Source: Xanthobacteraceae bacterium (GTDB taxonomy: Bacteria > Pseudomonadota > Alphaproteobacteria > Rhizobiales > Xanthobacteraceae). From it: DNA of 64,000 nucleotides. How positions within the stretch are numbered: the stretch's first letter is position 1; each line of letters starts with the position of its first letter. The stretch covers positions 91,853-155,852 of the forward strand of contig JALHRD010000010.1 in NCBI GenBank assembly GCA_022841625.1. The letters run 5' to 3'. The notes under the pieces are model-generated. The model saw only the letters and a program-made list of their open reading frames with translations. It was not told the origin of the DNA and did no database searches. The position numbers were made by a program, and so were the translations under genes. Shown here piece after piece: positions 52,844 to 62,324 of this stretch.

Positions 52844-53848
52844 ATGGCCAAGCCCGCACCCAAATCCGCGTCCGACAGCGCCTCCCGCGCCTTGATCGCA
52901 TCGGCGATGCGCACCCTTGAGGCCGAAGCCGGCGGCGTCACCGCGCTATCGGCGGCGATCCACAATGGGCTTGGACAATTTTTTATCGCCGCGGTCGAAC
53001 TGATCCGCGGTGTGCGCGGACGATTGATCGTCACCGGCATGGGCAAGTCGGGACATGTCAGCCGCAAGATCGCGGCGACCTTTGCGTCAACCGGCACGCC
53101 GGCCTATTTCGTTCACCCGAGCGAAGCGAGCCACGGCGACCTCGGCATGATCACGCCGGATGACGTCATCATGGCGCTGTCCTGGTCGGGCGAAACCGCC
53201 GAGCTTAAGGACCTCACCGACTATTCGCGCCGCTTCAAGATCGGGCTGATCGCAGTCACCGCCAATCCGGACAGCGCGCTCGCCCGTGCCGCCGATGTCG
53301 TGCTGACCCTGCCGCAGGCACGCGAAGCCTGCCCGCACAATCTCGCGCCGACCACGTCGACGCTGATGCAGCAAGCGCTCGGCGACGCGCTCGCCATCGC
53401 ATTGCTGGAAAGCCGCGGTTTTACCGCGGTCAAGTTTGCCGAACTGCATCCCGGCGGCCAGCTCGGCGCGATGCTGAAATTCGTCCGCGATGTCATGCGC
53501 AGCGGCGACGACCTGCCGCTGGTCCGCGTCGGCACCCGCATGGCGGACGCGCTGATGGTAATGACGGCGAAAAGCCTCGGCTGCGTGGTCATTGTCGATG
53601 ACGATGGGCGCCTCAAGGGCATCATCACCGACGGCGACTTACGGCGGCACATGAGCGCCAAGCTGCTCGACCTGCCGGTCGAGGAAATCATGACGAAGCA
53701 GCCGAAAACCGTGCGGCCCGACCAACTCGCCAGCGAAGCCCTCGAACGCCTCAATGCGTCAAAGAAGACCCAATTGATCGTGGCCGAGCGCGACAAACCG
53801 GTCGGCGTCGTCCATGTCCACGACTTGCTGCGCGCCGGCGTGGCGTGA
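52844..53848 (+). CDS. kdsD: Arabinose-5-phosphate isomerase (KpsF/GutQ family)
   Basis: A 334-residue sugar isomerase that supplies arabinose-5-phosphate for Kdo synthesis. The SIS domain shows RLIVTGMGKSGHVSRKIAATFASTGTPAYFVHPSEASHGDLGMI, ALSWSGETAEL and NLAPTTSTLMQQALGDALA. Two CBS domains follow from about residue 210 (DVMRSGDDLPLV and EIMTKQPKTVRPDQ). The start is at 52844 after a weak SD. Confidence 0.93.
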   Translation: MAKPAPKSASDSASRALIASAMRTLEAEAGGVTALSAAIHNGLGQFFIAAVELIRGVRGRLIVTGMGKSGHVSRKIAATFASTGTPAYFVHPSEASHGDLGMITPDDVIMALSWSGETAELKDLTDYSRRFKIGLIAVTANPDSALARAADVVLTLPQAREACPHNLAPTTSTLMQQALGDALAIALLESRGFTAVKFAELHPGGQLGAMLKFVRDVMRSGDDLPLVRVGTRMADALMVMTAKSLGCVVIVDDDGRLKGIITDGDLRRHMSAKLLDLPVEEIMTKQPKTVRPDQLASEALERLNASKKTQLIVAERDKPVGVVHVHDLLRAGVA

Positions 53849-53883
53849 CCGGTCGCCGGGACTTAAAAAAGCCCGTCAGATAA

Positions 53884-54345
53884 CTAATCGCTGACGACCG
53901 CCAGCTCCGCGCCGTCGGCGCGCGTGACCTTGACGCGGCTGCCGGCCGGCAGATTGGGCCCGCTCACCCGCCACACCGTGTCCTCGATGCGGATGGTGCC
54001 GACGCCATCGACAATCGGCTTATCCAAGGTGAATACCCGCCCGACATAGCCTTCGGCGCGGCGGTTAAGAAACGGCCGGTCGGCAGCCCCCCCAACCTTG
54101 CGCGCGAAATAGCGCCAGACCGGGATGCAGACGACAGCCAGCACTGCGAAGAGGATGATCTGGGTCTGCCATGACAGCACCATCGTGAGCGTGACAATCC
54201 CAACCAGGATCGCCGCCAGGCCAAGCCACAGCATGAACACGCCGGGCACCAGCAGTTCGATCGCGAAAAATACCGCCGCGATCACAAACCAGATCCAACC
54301 GCCAAGCCCGGCAAACCAAGCCAAGATCCAAGACGTGCTATTCAT
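53884..54345 (-). CDS. NfeD family membrane protein
   Basis: A 153-residue protein with three membrane helices (WIWFVIAAVFFAIELL, MLWLGLAAILVGIVTL, QIILFAVLAVVCIPVW) followed by an OB-fold NfeD C-domain (AEGYVGRVFTLDKPIVDGVGTIRIEDTVWRV). It follows the SPFH gene by 12 bases. NfeD proteins partner stomatin-like proteins in membrane quality control. Confidence 0.9.
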   Translation of the reverse strand: MNSTSWILAWFAGLGGWIWFVIAAVFFAIELLVPGVFMLWLGLAAILVGIVTLTMVLSWQTQIILFAVLAVVCIPVWRYFARKVGGAADRPFLNRRAEGYVGRVFTLDKPIVDGVGTIRIEDTVWRVSGPNLPAGSRVKVTRADGAELAVVSD

Positions 54346-54357
54346 GGCGAGCCTCCC

Positions 54358-55341
54358 TTAAACCGGCAGGCCGGGCCCGGTCGGCCGCCGCGCCGGCGGC
54401 GCTGCCTTGCCGTCGGCGGATCTGGAGTCACCGCCAAAAGCCGACTTGGCGATCTCGGCGATGCCGGCGAGCGAGCCCAACACGCCCGTCGATTCCATCG
54501 GCAGGATCAGGGTTTTCATGTTGGGCGATTCCGCCAGCAGCGAAAACGCCTTCAGGTATTTTTCCGCGATGAAGTAATTGAGCGCAGCGATGTCGCCCGA
54601 GGCCACCGCCTTGCTCACCATGTCGGTCGCCTTGGCCTCGGCCTCGGCGGTCCGCTCGCGGCCCTCGGCATCGCGGAAGGCGGCCTCGCGCCGGCCTTCG
54701 GCTTCGAGAATCTGCGACTGCTTCATGCCTTCGGCCTTCAGGATCGCGGCCTGGCGCTGGCCTTCCGCCTCAAGCACGACGGCGCGCTTCTCGCGTTCCG
54801 CCTTCATCTGCCGGCCCATCGCAGCCACCAGGTCGGCCGGCGGCACGATGTCCCTGATCTCGATGCGGTTGACCTTGACGCCCCACGGCGCCACCGCGGC
54901 GTCGACCACGCGCAAGAGCTTTTCATTGATCTCGTCGCGATGCGACAGCACCTGGTCGAGATCCATCGAGCCCATGACCGAACGGATATTGGTCATGTTG
55001 AGGGTGATGATCGCCTGGTGCAGGTTGGAAACTTCGTAGCTTGCCTTGGCGGCGTCGAACACCTGGAAGAAGGCGACGCCATCGACGGTGACGGTCGCGT
55101 TGTCCTTGGTGATGACCTCCTGCTGCGGAATGTCGATCACCTGTTCCATCATGTTCATTTTGCGACCAATACGGTCGATAAATGGAATGATGATGTTAAG
55201 GCCGGGCGACAGCGTTCGCATGTAGCGGCCGAACCGCTCGATCGTCCAGTTATAGCCCTGGGTTACCTGCTTGACGCCGGCAATCAGCGTCAGGACGACG
55301 AGCACGAGAAATACGATCGCAAAGACATCGAAGCCGAACAT
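54358..55341 (-). CDS. SPFH/Band 7 (stomatin, paraslipin-like) protein
   Basis: A 327-residue membrane-anchored protein: an N-terminal helix (FAIVFLVLVVLTLIAGVK), the SPFH domain (YNWTIERFGRYMRTLSPGLNIIIPFIDRIG, ITKDNATVTVDGVAFFQV, WGVKVNRIEIRDIVPP) and a long charged coiled coil rich in EAEGRRQAA/AEG repeats. It oligomerises at the inner membrane and works with the adjacent NfeD protein. ATG 55341 was preferred to an upstream start that adds 31 non-family residues. Confidence 0.9.
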   Translation of the reverse strand: MFGFDVFAIVFLVLVVLTLIAGVKQVTQGYNWTIERFGRYMRTLSPGLNIIIPFIDRIGRKMNMMEQVIDIPQQEVITKDNATVTVDGVAFFQVFDAAKASYEVSNLHQAIITLNMTNIRSVMGSMDLDQVLSHRDEINEKLLRVVDAAVAPWGVKVNRIEIRDIVPPADLVAAMGRQMKAEREKRAVVLEAEGQRQAAILKAEGMKQSQILEAEGRREAAFRDAEGRERTAEAEAKATDMVSKAVASGDIAALNYFIAEKYLKAFSLLAESPNMKTLILPMESTGVLGSLAGIAEIAKSAFGGDSRSADGKAAPPARRPTGPGLPV

Positions 55342-55491
55342 GGTTTCCCTCACAGGCCTGTGCGCAAACACGTGGTGTACAGGCCGCGCGCACGCAAGGC
55401 CCGCACAAGCTCCGCGCCGCGTTTTTGTGTACAACGCGGTGCGCGTCTGAAGTTAGTCGCTCGCCATCGACTGCGGGTTCAATCGGCCCCG

Positions 55492-56439
55492 CTACGGTAA
55501 CGTAAACACGATCAATTCATTGGTGACGCCGCCCGAACCCGGGCGCAGCGAACCGGCCGCGACAAAGACGCTGCCGCCGCTCACCGCCGCGCCGGTGCCA
55601 TGGCGTCCTGCCGGCATCGGCGCCAGCACCTGCCAGCTCTTGGTCTTCGGGTTGTAGGCTTCGTTCTGCGCAAAGGTGTTGGGCGGCAATTCGCCGCCGA
55701 TCACCAGGATCAAATCCTTGTAGAGCGCGCCGGCCAGACCACTGCGCGCCGTCGGCAGCGGCGGCGCGGACGACCAGGTATTGGTGGCTGGATCGTAGAC
55801 GTCGTGCTGGTCGGTCTTTTCGGTCGATCCGCCGGTGCGGCCGCCGATGGCATGCAGCCGGCCTTCCGCGGCAATCACCGCCATGTGATCGCGCGCGCGC
55901 GGCAACGGCGCGAGTTCCTTCCAGGCATTGGTCGCCGGATCGAACATTTCGTGGGTGGCGACCACCTGGCCGTCCGGATTGCGACCGCCGACAGCGTAGA
56001 TTTTGCCGCCGAGCGCGGCGACGCCGACCGAACCGCGGCCGGACTTCATCTGCGGCAGGATGCGCCAGGTGTCGCTCGCGGGATCGTATTCATAGGCTGC
56101 ATTCTGTGCATCGCGATGCACCGAAGCGACAAATCCGCCGACCGTATAGATCTTGCCATTGAAGACCGCCACCCCGATATGGTCGAGCCCCCTCGGCATC
56201 ATCGCCCGGCCGCGCCAGCTATCTTTGGCAACATCGTATTCCTGGTGATAGGGGCCCGCGACGCCGAGCACGCTGCCGCCGATCACATGAACCTTGCCGC
56301 CGACCGAGGCCAGCGCCACTTCATTGAGCGCGGCCGCCATCGGCGCCTTCTTGGTCCAGCCGCCTTCCGCATACGCCGCACCGGCCAGCGCGATACCGAC
56401 GGCGCAGACCGCCGAAACTCTCAGCGATGAACGCAACAT
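55492..56439 (-). CDS. Secreted Kelch-repeat protein
   Basis: A 315-residue protein with a signal peptide (cleaved near AAYAE) and six Kelch blades, each with GG pairs: KVHVIGGSV, KIYTVGGFV, KIYAVGGRN, RLHAIGGRT, LILVIGGEL and a last VFVAAGSL. A six-bladed propeller is predicted. The open frame continues 74 codons further upstream, but ATG 56439 is the only start giving a signal peptide. It lies 31 bases after hemH. Role unknown. Confidence 0.87.
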   Translation of the reverse strand: MLRSSLRVSAVCAVGIALAGAAYAEGGWTKKAPMAAALNEVALASVGGKVHVIGGSVLGVAGPYHQEYDVAKDSWRGRAMMPRGLDHIGVAVFNGKIYTVGGFVASVHRDAQNAAYEYDPASDTWRILPQMKSGRGSVGVAALGGKIYAVGGRNPDGQVVATHEMFDPATNAWKELAPLPRARDHMAVIAAEGRLHAIGGRTGGSTEKTDQHDVYDPATNTWSSAPPLPTARSGLAGALYKDLILVIGGELPPNTFAQNEAYNPKTKSWQVLAPMPAGRHGTGAAVSGGSVFVAAGSLRPGSGGVTNELIVFTLP

Positions 56440-56470
56440 CGTGTCCTCCCTCGCAACTGTTTTTGTCGTT

Positions 56471-57505
56471 TCAGATCCAGCCCTGCAATTCGCGCAACGC
56501 CAGCCGTTCCAGCAGCAGCATACCCGATACGCTGTCATTGAGACACGGTATCGCGGCGAAATTTTCGCCGCCATGTTCGCGGAAAATTTCCGCGTTTTCG
56601 ACCGCGATCTCTTCCAGCGTTTCCAGGCAGTCGGCCGAAAAGCCCGGCGTGACGACCGCAAGATTTTTCACGCCGCGCTTGGCCAGCGCTTCGACGGTCT
56701 TGTCGGTATAGGGCTCGAGCCATTTGGCGCGGCCGAAACGCGACTGGAAGGTCAGCATCAGCTTTGACTCGTCATAGCCGAGCCGCTGCCGCAACAGCCG
56801 CGTGGTCTCAATGCAATGCCGCGCATAGGGATCGCCCTTGCGGATGTATGCTTCCGGCATGCCGTGGAACGAGGCGAGAATGACTTCGGGCGCAAACGCA
56901 AGTTTGCCGAGTTCGGTCTTAATCGACGTCGCCAGCGCATCGATATAGACCGGATCGTCATAATAGGGCGCCGCGATGCGGATCGCGGGCTGCTTGCGCA
57001 GTCGCATCAAGACCCGGAACACTTCGTCGCCAACCGTGGCGGTGGTGGCGGCGGAATATTGCGGATAAAGCGGCAGCACCACAATGCGCTCGCAGCCGCG
57101 CGCCATGAGGTCGGCCAGGCGCGCTTCGATCGACGGGTTGCCGTAGCGCATCGCCCAATCGACGGCGACCGGCTGACCGGATGCCGCCAGCGTCGCGGCC
57201 AGCTTCTCGGCCTGCGCGCGGGTGATGGTCTTGAGCGGGGATTCGTTGCGCTCCTGGTTCCAGATCGACTGGTAGTCCTTGGCTTTGATCCGCGGCCGGA
57301 TCGGCAGGATGATGCCATTGAGCACCAGCCACCAGAGCAGCCCCTGGTTCTCGATCACCCGCGGATCGGACAGGAATTCCTTGAGATAGCGCCGCACACC
57401 GGCCGCGTCGGCGGTGTCCGGGGTGCCGAGATTGACCAGCAGCAAACCCACGGTGGCGGGCGATGCGTGCGCGGTTGCCGCGCCGATTGGAGAGGCTTCG
57501 TTCAT
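56471..57505 (-). CDS. hemH: Ferrochelatase
   Basis: A 344-residue enzyme inserting iron into protoporphyrin IX, the last step of heme synthesis. Family marks are GLLLVNLGTPDTAD, YPQYSAATTATV, ASFHGMPEAYIRKGDPY with the metal-path histidine, LTFQSRFGRAKWLEPYTDK and TPGFSADCLETLEEI with the acidic pocket residue. A start at 57517 is also possible (MLGA). The gene is divergent from the 5'-nucleotidase. Confidence 0.95.
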   Translation of the reverse strand: MNEASPIGAATAHASPATVGLLLVNLGTPDTADAAGVRRYLKEFLSDPRVIENQGLLWWLVLNGIILPIRPRIKAKDYQSIWNQERNESPLKTITRAQAEKLAATLAASGQPVAVDWAMRYGNPSIEARLADLMARGCERIVVLPLYPQYSAATTATVGDEVFRVLMRLRKQPAIRIAAPYYDDPVYIDALATSIKTELGKLAFAPEVILASFHGMPEAYIRKGDPYARHCIETTRLLRQRLGYDESKLMLTFQSRFGRAKWLEPYTDKTVEALAKRGVKNLAVVTPGFSADCLETLEEIAVENAEIFREHGGENFAAIPCLNDSVSGMLLLERLALRELQGWI

Positions 57506-57584
57506 CGCGCCCAGCATACGCGATAGCGGCGCCTATTGCATGCGTGCTATGGACGCTCCCGCCCCCACCGGAAGCACCCGCATC

Positions 57585-59114
57585 ATGGCCCTGTTCCGCC
57601 GCCTTGCCGCCGTCCTGACGCTGGCCGCCCTCGCCTTGAGCGAGGCGGCCTACGCGCAGACCGCCAAAGTGACCTTCCTCCTGGTCAATGACATCTATCT
57701 GATGGGCGAGCAGACGATGCCGGACGGGCAGCGGCGCGGCGGCTTCGCCCGGCTCGCCGCGGTGGTCAACGCCGAACGTGTCAAGGCACGCGCTGCCGGC
57801 GGGCATGTGATCCTGGCCCATGCCGGCGACACGCTGTCGCCCTCGCTGATGTCCGGGCTCGACCGCGGCGCGCATATCATTGCGCTGACCAACATGATTC
57901 CGCCGGATATTTTTGTGCCGGGCAATCACGAGTTCGATTTCGGCAAGCAGGTTTTCTTTGAGCGGATGGCGGAAGCGAAATTTCCGCTCTACAGCGCCAA
58001 TCTGCGTGGGCCCGACGGCAAGCCGCTGCCGAATTTCCGGGACCGTCTCATCGTGACGCTCAGTGGCGTCCGCATCGGCCTGACCGGCGCGACCTATGAC
58101 GAGACCCCGCGGGCCTCCAGCCCGGAAGACCTGCGGTTCCTGCCGACGGTGGCGACCGCCAAGGAGCAGGCCGACCTTTTGCGCAAAGAGGGCGCCGATT
58201 TCGTCGTGGCGGTGGTGCATGCCGACCGCAAGCAGGACTACGATTTGCTGGCAAGCCGCGCCATCGACCTGATCCTGACCGGGCACGACCACGATCTGTT
58301 TGTCAATTACGACGGCCGCAACGCCATGGTCGAATCCGGCCATGACGCGCATTACGTCACCGCGATCGACGTGACGATGACGGTCAAACAGCAGGACGGC
58401 CAGCGCGTGACCGTCTGGTGGCCGCAATTCCGGGTGATCGACACCGCGACGGTGACGCCGGACCCGGCGGTGGCCGCCGCGGTTGCCACGTTCGAAGCCG
58501 AGCTCAGCCGCGAAATGGACGTGACGCTCGCACCGACCGCGGTCGAGCTCGACAGCCGCAATGCCAGCGTGCGCACCGGCGAGGCCGCGATCGGCAATCT
58601 GATCGCCGATGCCATGCGCCTCGCGGGCAAGGCCGATGTCGCGATCATGAACGGCGGCGGCATCCGCGCCGGCAAGCTCTATCCGGCCGGCACGCCCCTC
58701 ACCCGGCGCGACGTTCTGGCGGAACTGCCGTTCAATAACCGGGCGGTGACATTTCAGCTTTCCGGCGCGCTGCTCCGCCGCGCCATCGAGCACGGATTGT
58801 CGCAATTGCCCAATGCCGGCGGCCGGTTTCCGCAAGTGTCCGGCATGACCGTTGAAGTTACACTCAGCCGCCCGCCCGGCAGCCGGGTCACCGCGATCCG
58901 CGTCGGCGGCGCGCCGCTCAACGACAAGCGGGTCTATACCGTTGCCACCAATGATTTTCTCGCCCGCGGCGGCGACGGCTTTGCGATGTTTGCCGATGCC
59001 AAGCGGCTATTGGCCGATGCCGATGCGCCGCTGCTCGCCAATGAGGTGATGGTCCATATCCGCAGGCTCGGCACCGTCAAGACCGGCGTCGAAGGCCGGA
59101 TCGTGCTGAAGTAG
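57585..59114 (+). CDS. Bifunctional metallophosphatase/5'-nucleotidase
   Basis: A secreted protein of 509 residues. The signal peptide ends near AAYAQ. The metallophosphatase core shows LLVNDIYLMG, HAGDTLSPSLMSG, VPGNHEFDFG, and LILTGHDHDLF; the usual His after the first Asp is replaced by Tyr (NDIY), as in a rhizobial subgroup. The C-terminal 5'-nucleotidase domain has AIGNLIADAMRL, NGGGIRAGKLYPAGTPLTRRDV and YTVATNDFLARGGDGF. Starts at 57540 and 57549 are possible. Confidence 0.88.
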   Translation: MALFRRLAAVLTLAALALSEAAYAQTAKVTFLLVNDIYLMGEQTMPDGQRRGGFARLAAVVNAERVKARAAGGHVILAHAGDTLSPSLMSGLDRGAHIIALTNMIPPDIFVPGNHEFDFGKQVFFERMAEAKFPLYSANLRGPDGKPLPNFRDRLIVTLSGVRIGLTGATYDETPRASSPEDLRFLPTVATAKEQADLLRKEGADFVVAVVHADRKQDYDLLASRAIDLILTGHDHDLFVNYDGRNAMVESGHDAHYVTAIDVTMTVKQQDGQRVTVWWPQFRVIDTATVTPDPAVAAAVATFEAELSREMDVTLAPTAVELDSRNASVRTGEAAIGNLIADAMRLAGKADVAIMNGGGIRAGKLYPAGTPLTRRDVLAELPFNNRAVTFQLSGALLRRAIEHGLSQLPNAGGRFPQVSGMTVEVTLSRPPGSRVTAIRVGGAPLNDKRVYTVATNDFLARGGDGFAMFADAKRLLADADAPLLANEVMVHIRRLGTVKTGVEGRIVLK

Positions 59115-59198
59115 CCGACAATAAATCCGGCGACTCCCCCCAAGCGCCGCCTCAAATTCGTCCAGCTGCGACCGCATGATTGGCGTTCGGGGGGCGTC

Positions 59199-59564
59199 AT
59201 GCCGGCAGTCGTCTGCGCAGTGGCTTTACTTGCCGTGGTGATCATGGCGGCGCCGGATGCGCGCGCGCAGGAAAACCTCGATCGCGATAAATCCGGCCAA
59301 AAATTATTCGCGTCGACCTGCGTACAATGCCACAAGAGCCCGCGCGGCCTGGCCAAGGGACGCATCAGTTTCATGCTGTCGTATTATCTGCGCCAGCACT
59401 ACACCTCGAGCGCCGCCTCGGCGCAGACATTGACCGCCTATCTGCAATCGGTCGACACCCCGCCCGCCAAGTCGAAAGCCGCCGCCCGCAAAGCCCGTCC
59501 GGCCGATGTCGCGACCACCGGCTCGACCGCGCCACGGCCGCCGGCGTCGGTGCCGGGGCGGTAG
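59199..59564 (+). CDS. Small c-type cytochrome-like protein
   Basis: A 121-residue protein with a signal peptide (to DARAQ), one heme-binding CVQCH motif in KLFASTCVQCHKSPRGLAKG, and a low-complexity Ala/Lys/Pro tail (from about residue 85). No obvious distal methionine ligand is seen, though SFMLSYY may serve. It could be a small periplasmic electron carrier. A gap of 85 bases separates it from the preceding nucleotidase. Confidence 0.72.
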   Translation: MPAVVCAVALLAVVIMAAPDARAQENLDRDKSGQKLFASTCVQCHKSPRGLAKGRISFMLSYYLRQHYTSSAASAQTLTAYLQSVDTPPAKSKAAARKARPADVATTGSTAPRPPASVPGR

Positions 59565-59647
59565 CGCGCGCCCTTCGATCTGGCCATGACTGATCATGAC
59601 AATGCGCTTAATCTGGCACCAGGAAGTTCTAGCGTAGGCGCCCGAAA

Positions 59648-60136
59648 ATGAACCTGCCTGGGTCCTTCCAAAGCTACGGCACGACGGTTTTAGCCCGACA
59701 TCCTGAGATTGTGCATGAGTGGTCCATAGAATCGAACCGTTGCGACCTGTCCATACCCGCACGATCGCCGAACGGATTCGACATTCAATTCGAAATTGAT
59801 ATGGACGCCGCTACCGTGCATTGGGGCAATTGGCATACTCGCTTTGAATCAACCGACACCTTGGTCGAAGAACTTTTTGGCCTTCTGCGCGACATGCTGA
59901 GTCCCGACATGCGCATTCGTGAGCTTTGTGCGAATTCCAAGCCATACCGCGGCTTTTTGGAGACTTACGACGGCACCCATTGGTCCACCGAACATGAAAT
60001 GGGGCTGATCATCTGGAATTACTTCGGCAAGCGGTCGGTCCGGACCTACTCCAATTCAATATTGCCTGGACGAATGTCCAAGCCGGACCTCGGCGCCGTG
60101 CCCGATCGACAGCATGGAAGCGGCGATGCGCGTTAG
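59648..60136 (+). CDS. Hypothetical protein, 162 aa
   Basis: A soluble protein (starting MNLPGSFQSYGTTVLARHPEI) of mixed composition, with IEMDAATVHWGNWHTRF and EMGLIIWNYFGKRSVRTYS. Its base composition is lower in GC than its neighbours, suggesting transfer. I recognise no family, although the aromatic-rich, small soluble form recalls immunity-type proteins. Confidence 0.6.
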   Translation: MNLPGSFQSYGTTVLARHPEIVHEWSIESNRCDLSIPARSPNGFDIQFEIDMDAATVHWGNWHTRFESTDTLVEELFGLLRDMLSPDMRIRELCANSKPYRGFLETYDGTHWSTEHEMGLIIWNYFGKRSVRTYSNSILPGRMSKPDLGAVPDRQHGSGDAR

Positions 60137-60645
60137 GGCGCTGTCTCCCGGGTGATCCTGCTCGAACGCCCGCGTTTTCCGCCGGCGTCCGCGAAGCGCA
60201 CGTAGCCCACTACTCCGCCGCCTTCATCACCGGCGGCGCGCCGGAGCGGAACTGCGCCAATAGCGCCGCCTCGTCCGCCTCGGCTCTGCAATGGCCAAGT
60301 GGCCTCCTCGCAGCTGCACATCGTCTTAAATGGAATAATTACGTTTTTATCTATATTAAACCTCTAATAAATAACTCCAAGAAGCACCTTAACGTGATTT
60401 CATTTGGAATTTCCCGAGAATGCAGGTTCCCATGTCAAACAAATAAACTCGATTCGGTGCCACCATATTGAACATACGGTCGATGAGTGCAGGCAACCGA
60501 TCAAAGCGCATGTAGCATTTCTCGAAATTACGCCTGACATCACTCGACCGATGTGAGTTAGCGTTTGCGCACTAGTGTATTGCGGCGCGCCCAAAGCATG
60601 GCGCCAGGCAAAAATCCCCTCGTTCGATCAATGGGAGGATAGTGG
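60137..60645. other. AT-rich intergenic stretch with a gene remnant
   Basis: About 500 bases without an intact gene. On the minus strand at 60210-60290 a frame reads EADEAALLAQFRSGAPPVMKAAE and a stop, which looks like a C-terminal scrap of a former gene. From about 60300 onward the sequence becomes AT-rich (taatagaggtttaatatag type on the minus strand). GGGAGGA lies just before the following Crp gene at 60646. Confidence 0.55.
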
Positions 60646-61401
60646 ATGAGCCTTCTAATTGACTATGCCAATAATACCCTCACCCCACCAGAACCAATAC
60701 CTTCGCTCATGCAAGGGCCTCGGTTTTCGCCCTTCTCGGGCGAGTTGCTATCAGCCCCATCGCTGGAGCCGTGGCTGAATCAAGTTCCGCTGCGGGAAGG
60801 TCAAAAAACAGCCCGAGCCCGCCAGATGATCTACCGAGCCGGCGAAATATTGGACGGCGTACCCGTCATCTGTGACGGCTGGGCAGCACGCGTTTGCAGG
60901 CTCTCCAACGGCCGCCGACAGATCCTTTCCTTCATACTCGCTGGCGACCTTGTCTCCACAAACGCAGTGTTCGCAGGACACTTGAGATTTTTTGTCGAGG
61001 CAATAACTGCAGTTCGCTACTCCTACTATGGCCGCGCAGATCTCGGTCAGAGGCTGGCAGCACAGCCCGCCGTTGTCAGAGCCCTGTTGAGTGCATGTCT
61101 TGCCGAAAAGGAAGAAATTGACCGGCTGGCCACCGATCTAGGGCGGCGCCGAGCCGACGAGCGCGTCGCCCGGCTCTTCTTGAATCTGAGAGAAAGGCTC
61201 GACGTGCGCGGCCTAGTCCGTGACCAGTCCTTTGCGATCCCGCTGCGTCAGCAACACATCGCGGATGCTACCGGGCTCACCCCCGAATACGTCAACCGTG
61301 TCATCGGCGCGTTCCGCCACGACGGGTTAATTGAGATAGACCGCGGCACACTCAAAATTGTCAACTTGATCCAGCTTCAGCGGGTCGCCGATGCGGCATG
61401 A
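60646..61401 (+). CDS. Crp/Fnr family regulator without Fe-S cysteines
   Basis: A 251-residue cyclic-nucleotide-binding-domain regulator: ILSFILAGDLVSTNAVFAG and VEAITAVRYSYYGRADL belong to the effector domain, and IPLRQQHIADATGLTPEYVNRVIGAFRHDGLIEIDRG is the winged helix-turn-helix. The N-terminal cysteine cluster of FNR is absent, so it does not sense oxygen through a 4Fe-4S cluster. Strong GGGAGG precedes the start. It is convergent with the FNR gene at 61526. Confidence 0.87.
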   Translation: MSLLIDYANNTLTPPEPIPSLMQGPRFSPFSGELLSAPSLEPWLNQVPLREGQKTARARQMIYRAGEILDGVPVICDGWAARVCRLSNGRRQILSFILAGDLVSTNAVFAGHLRFFVEAITAVRYSYYGRADLGQRLAAQPAVVRALLSACLAEKEEIDRLATDLGRRRADERVARLFLNLRERLDVRGLVRDQSFAIPLRQQHIADATGLTPEYVNRVIGAFRHDGLIEIDRGTLKIVNLIQLQRVADAA

Positions 61402-61525
61402 TATCGCCAGCAAGCTCTTCGGGAAGACATACTCCAATGATGATTGGCCGCTTGGCATCGGCGCAAGTTCTAAACTCACGTCCGAATTGGATCACTCGAT
61501 CAAGGCTGATCGCTAACTGGCCGGG

Positions 61526-62248
61526 CTAGACCAAAATAGCCATACGACGCAATTCATCTGGCTTGAGGACCGTGATCGACCGATCGCCGATCTCGATTAC
61601 GCCAAGACGACGAAAGTCGAGTAGCATCTTGTTGACGTGAACAGGGGTAAGTCCTGTAGCTTCCGCGATATGATGTTGGCGCAACGGAAACTTCATCGTC
61701 TGATCTTGCGCTAAGCCGCGGACAGTAAACCGCTCCATCAGGTTCAGAATCAATCGAGCAATTCGCTCGCGCGCTGTACGACAGCCAAGGTCAAGGGCCA
61801 ACTGATCAGACCGCCATTTCTCCATCTCCAAAGCTCTGGAAACAAGTTGGATCCAATCAGGGTTCTTGCGAAGAGCTTCCTTTAGTTCAGCGCGTTTGAA
61901 GTTTCGGCACTGAACCTCGGTGATGGCTTCAACCAAGCAATGCGGCGTTTGGTCAAACAGCAAGGCGACAGAGATAACTTCCCCCGACAAAATGAATGAT
62001 AAAATCTGTTTCCTGCCGTCTTCCAACGTGATTGAGGATGCTGCAATCCCCCGGCAGATGAAAGGTACATTTTCGATTACATCGCGTTGGCGGCAAATTA
62101 TCTGTCGAGCAGCCGTCGTATATGCCTCTGGCTGCAGGGAACGCTCCCCGGAGCCGCCGTCGCTCGCTGCTGCGTTAAAGAATTGACATAAGCCAAGCAG
62201 TCCGGCCGGACATGAGCCGCAATATAATTTCTGCTGATCAGAGCTCAT
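61526..62248 (-). CDS. FNR-type 4Fe-4S oxygen-responsive regulator
   Basis: A 240-residue regulator with C10, C13 and C21 (CX2CX7C) and a fourth cysteine C114, 92 residues after C21, the same distance as between the last two ligands of Escherichia coli FNR. The CX2CX7C spacing is that of the rhizobial FnrN/AadR group. The HTH reads HIAEATGLTPVHVNKMLLDFRRLG; the ExxSR recognition triplet of FNR is replaced by HVNK, so it likely reads a different DNA site. It is transcribed away from hemA, with a 76-base AT-rich gap. Confidence 0.85.
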   Translation of the reverse strand: MSSDQQKLYCGSCPAGLLGLCQFFNAAASDGGSGERSLQPEAYTTAARQIICRQRDVIENVPFICRGIAASSITLEDGRKQILSFILSGEVISVALLFDQTPHCLVEAITEVQCRNFKRAELKEALRKNPDWIQLVSRALEMEKWRSDQLALDLGCRTARERIARLILNLMERFTVRGLAQDQTMKFPLRQHHIAEATGLTPVHVNKMLLDFRRLGVIEIGDRSITVLKPDELRRMAILV

Positions 62249-62324
62249 GTATCTTCAATTTATAGTTTTTCGCTCTCTACCTTTTTTCATATTTTCTGGT
62301 GTTTTTTATTGTATATATATACTT

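Noticed and set aside
53860..53883. Terminator between kdsD and the NfeD gene
   Set aside because: An A-run and cccgtcag lie here but no clear GC stem with T-run could be formed.
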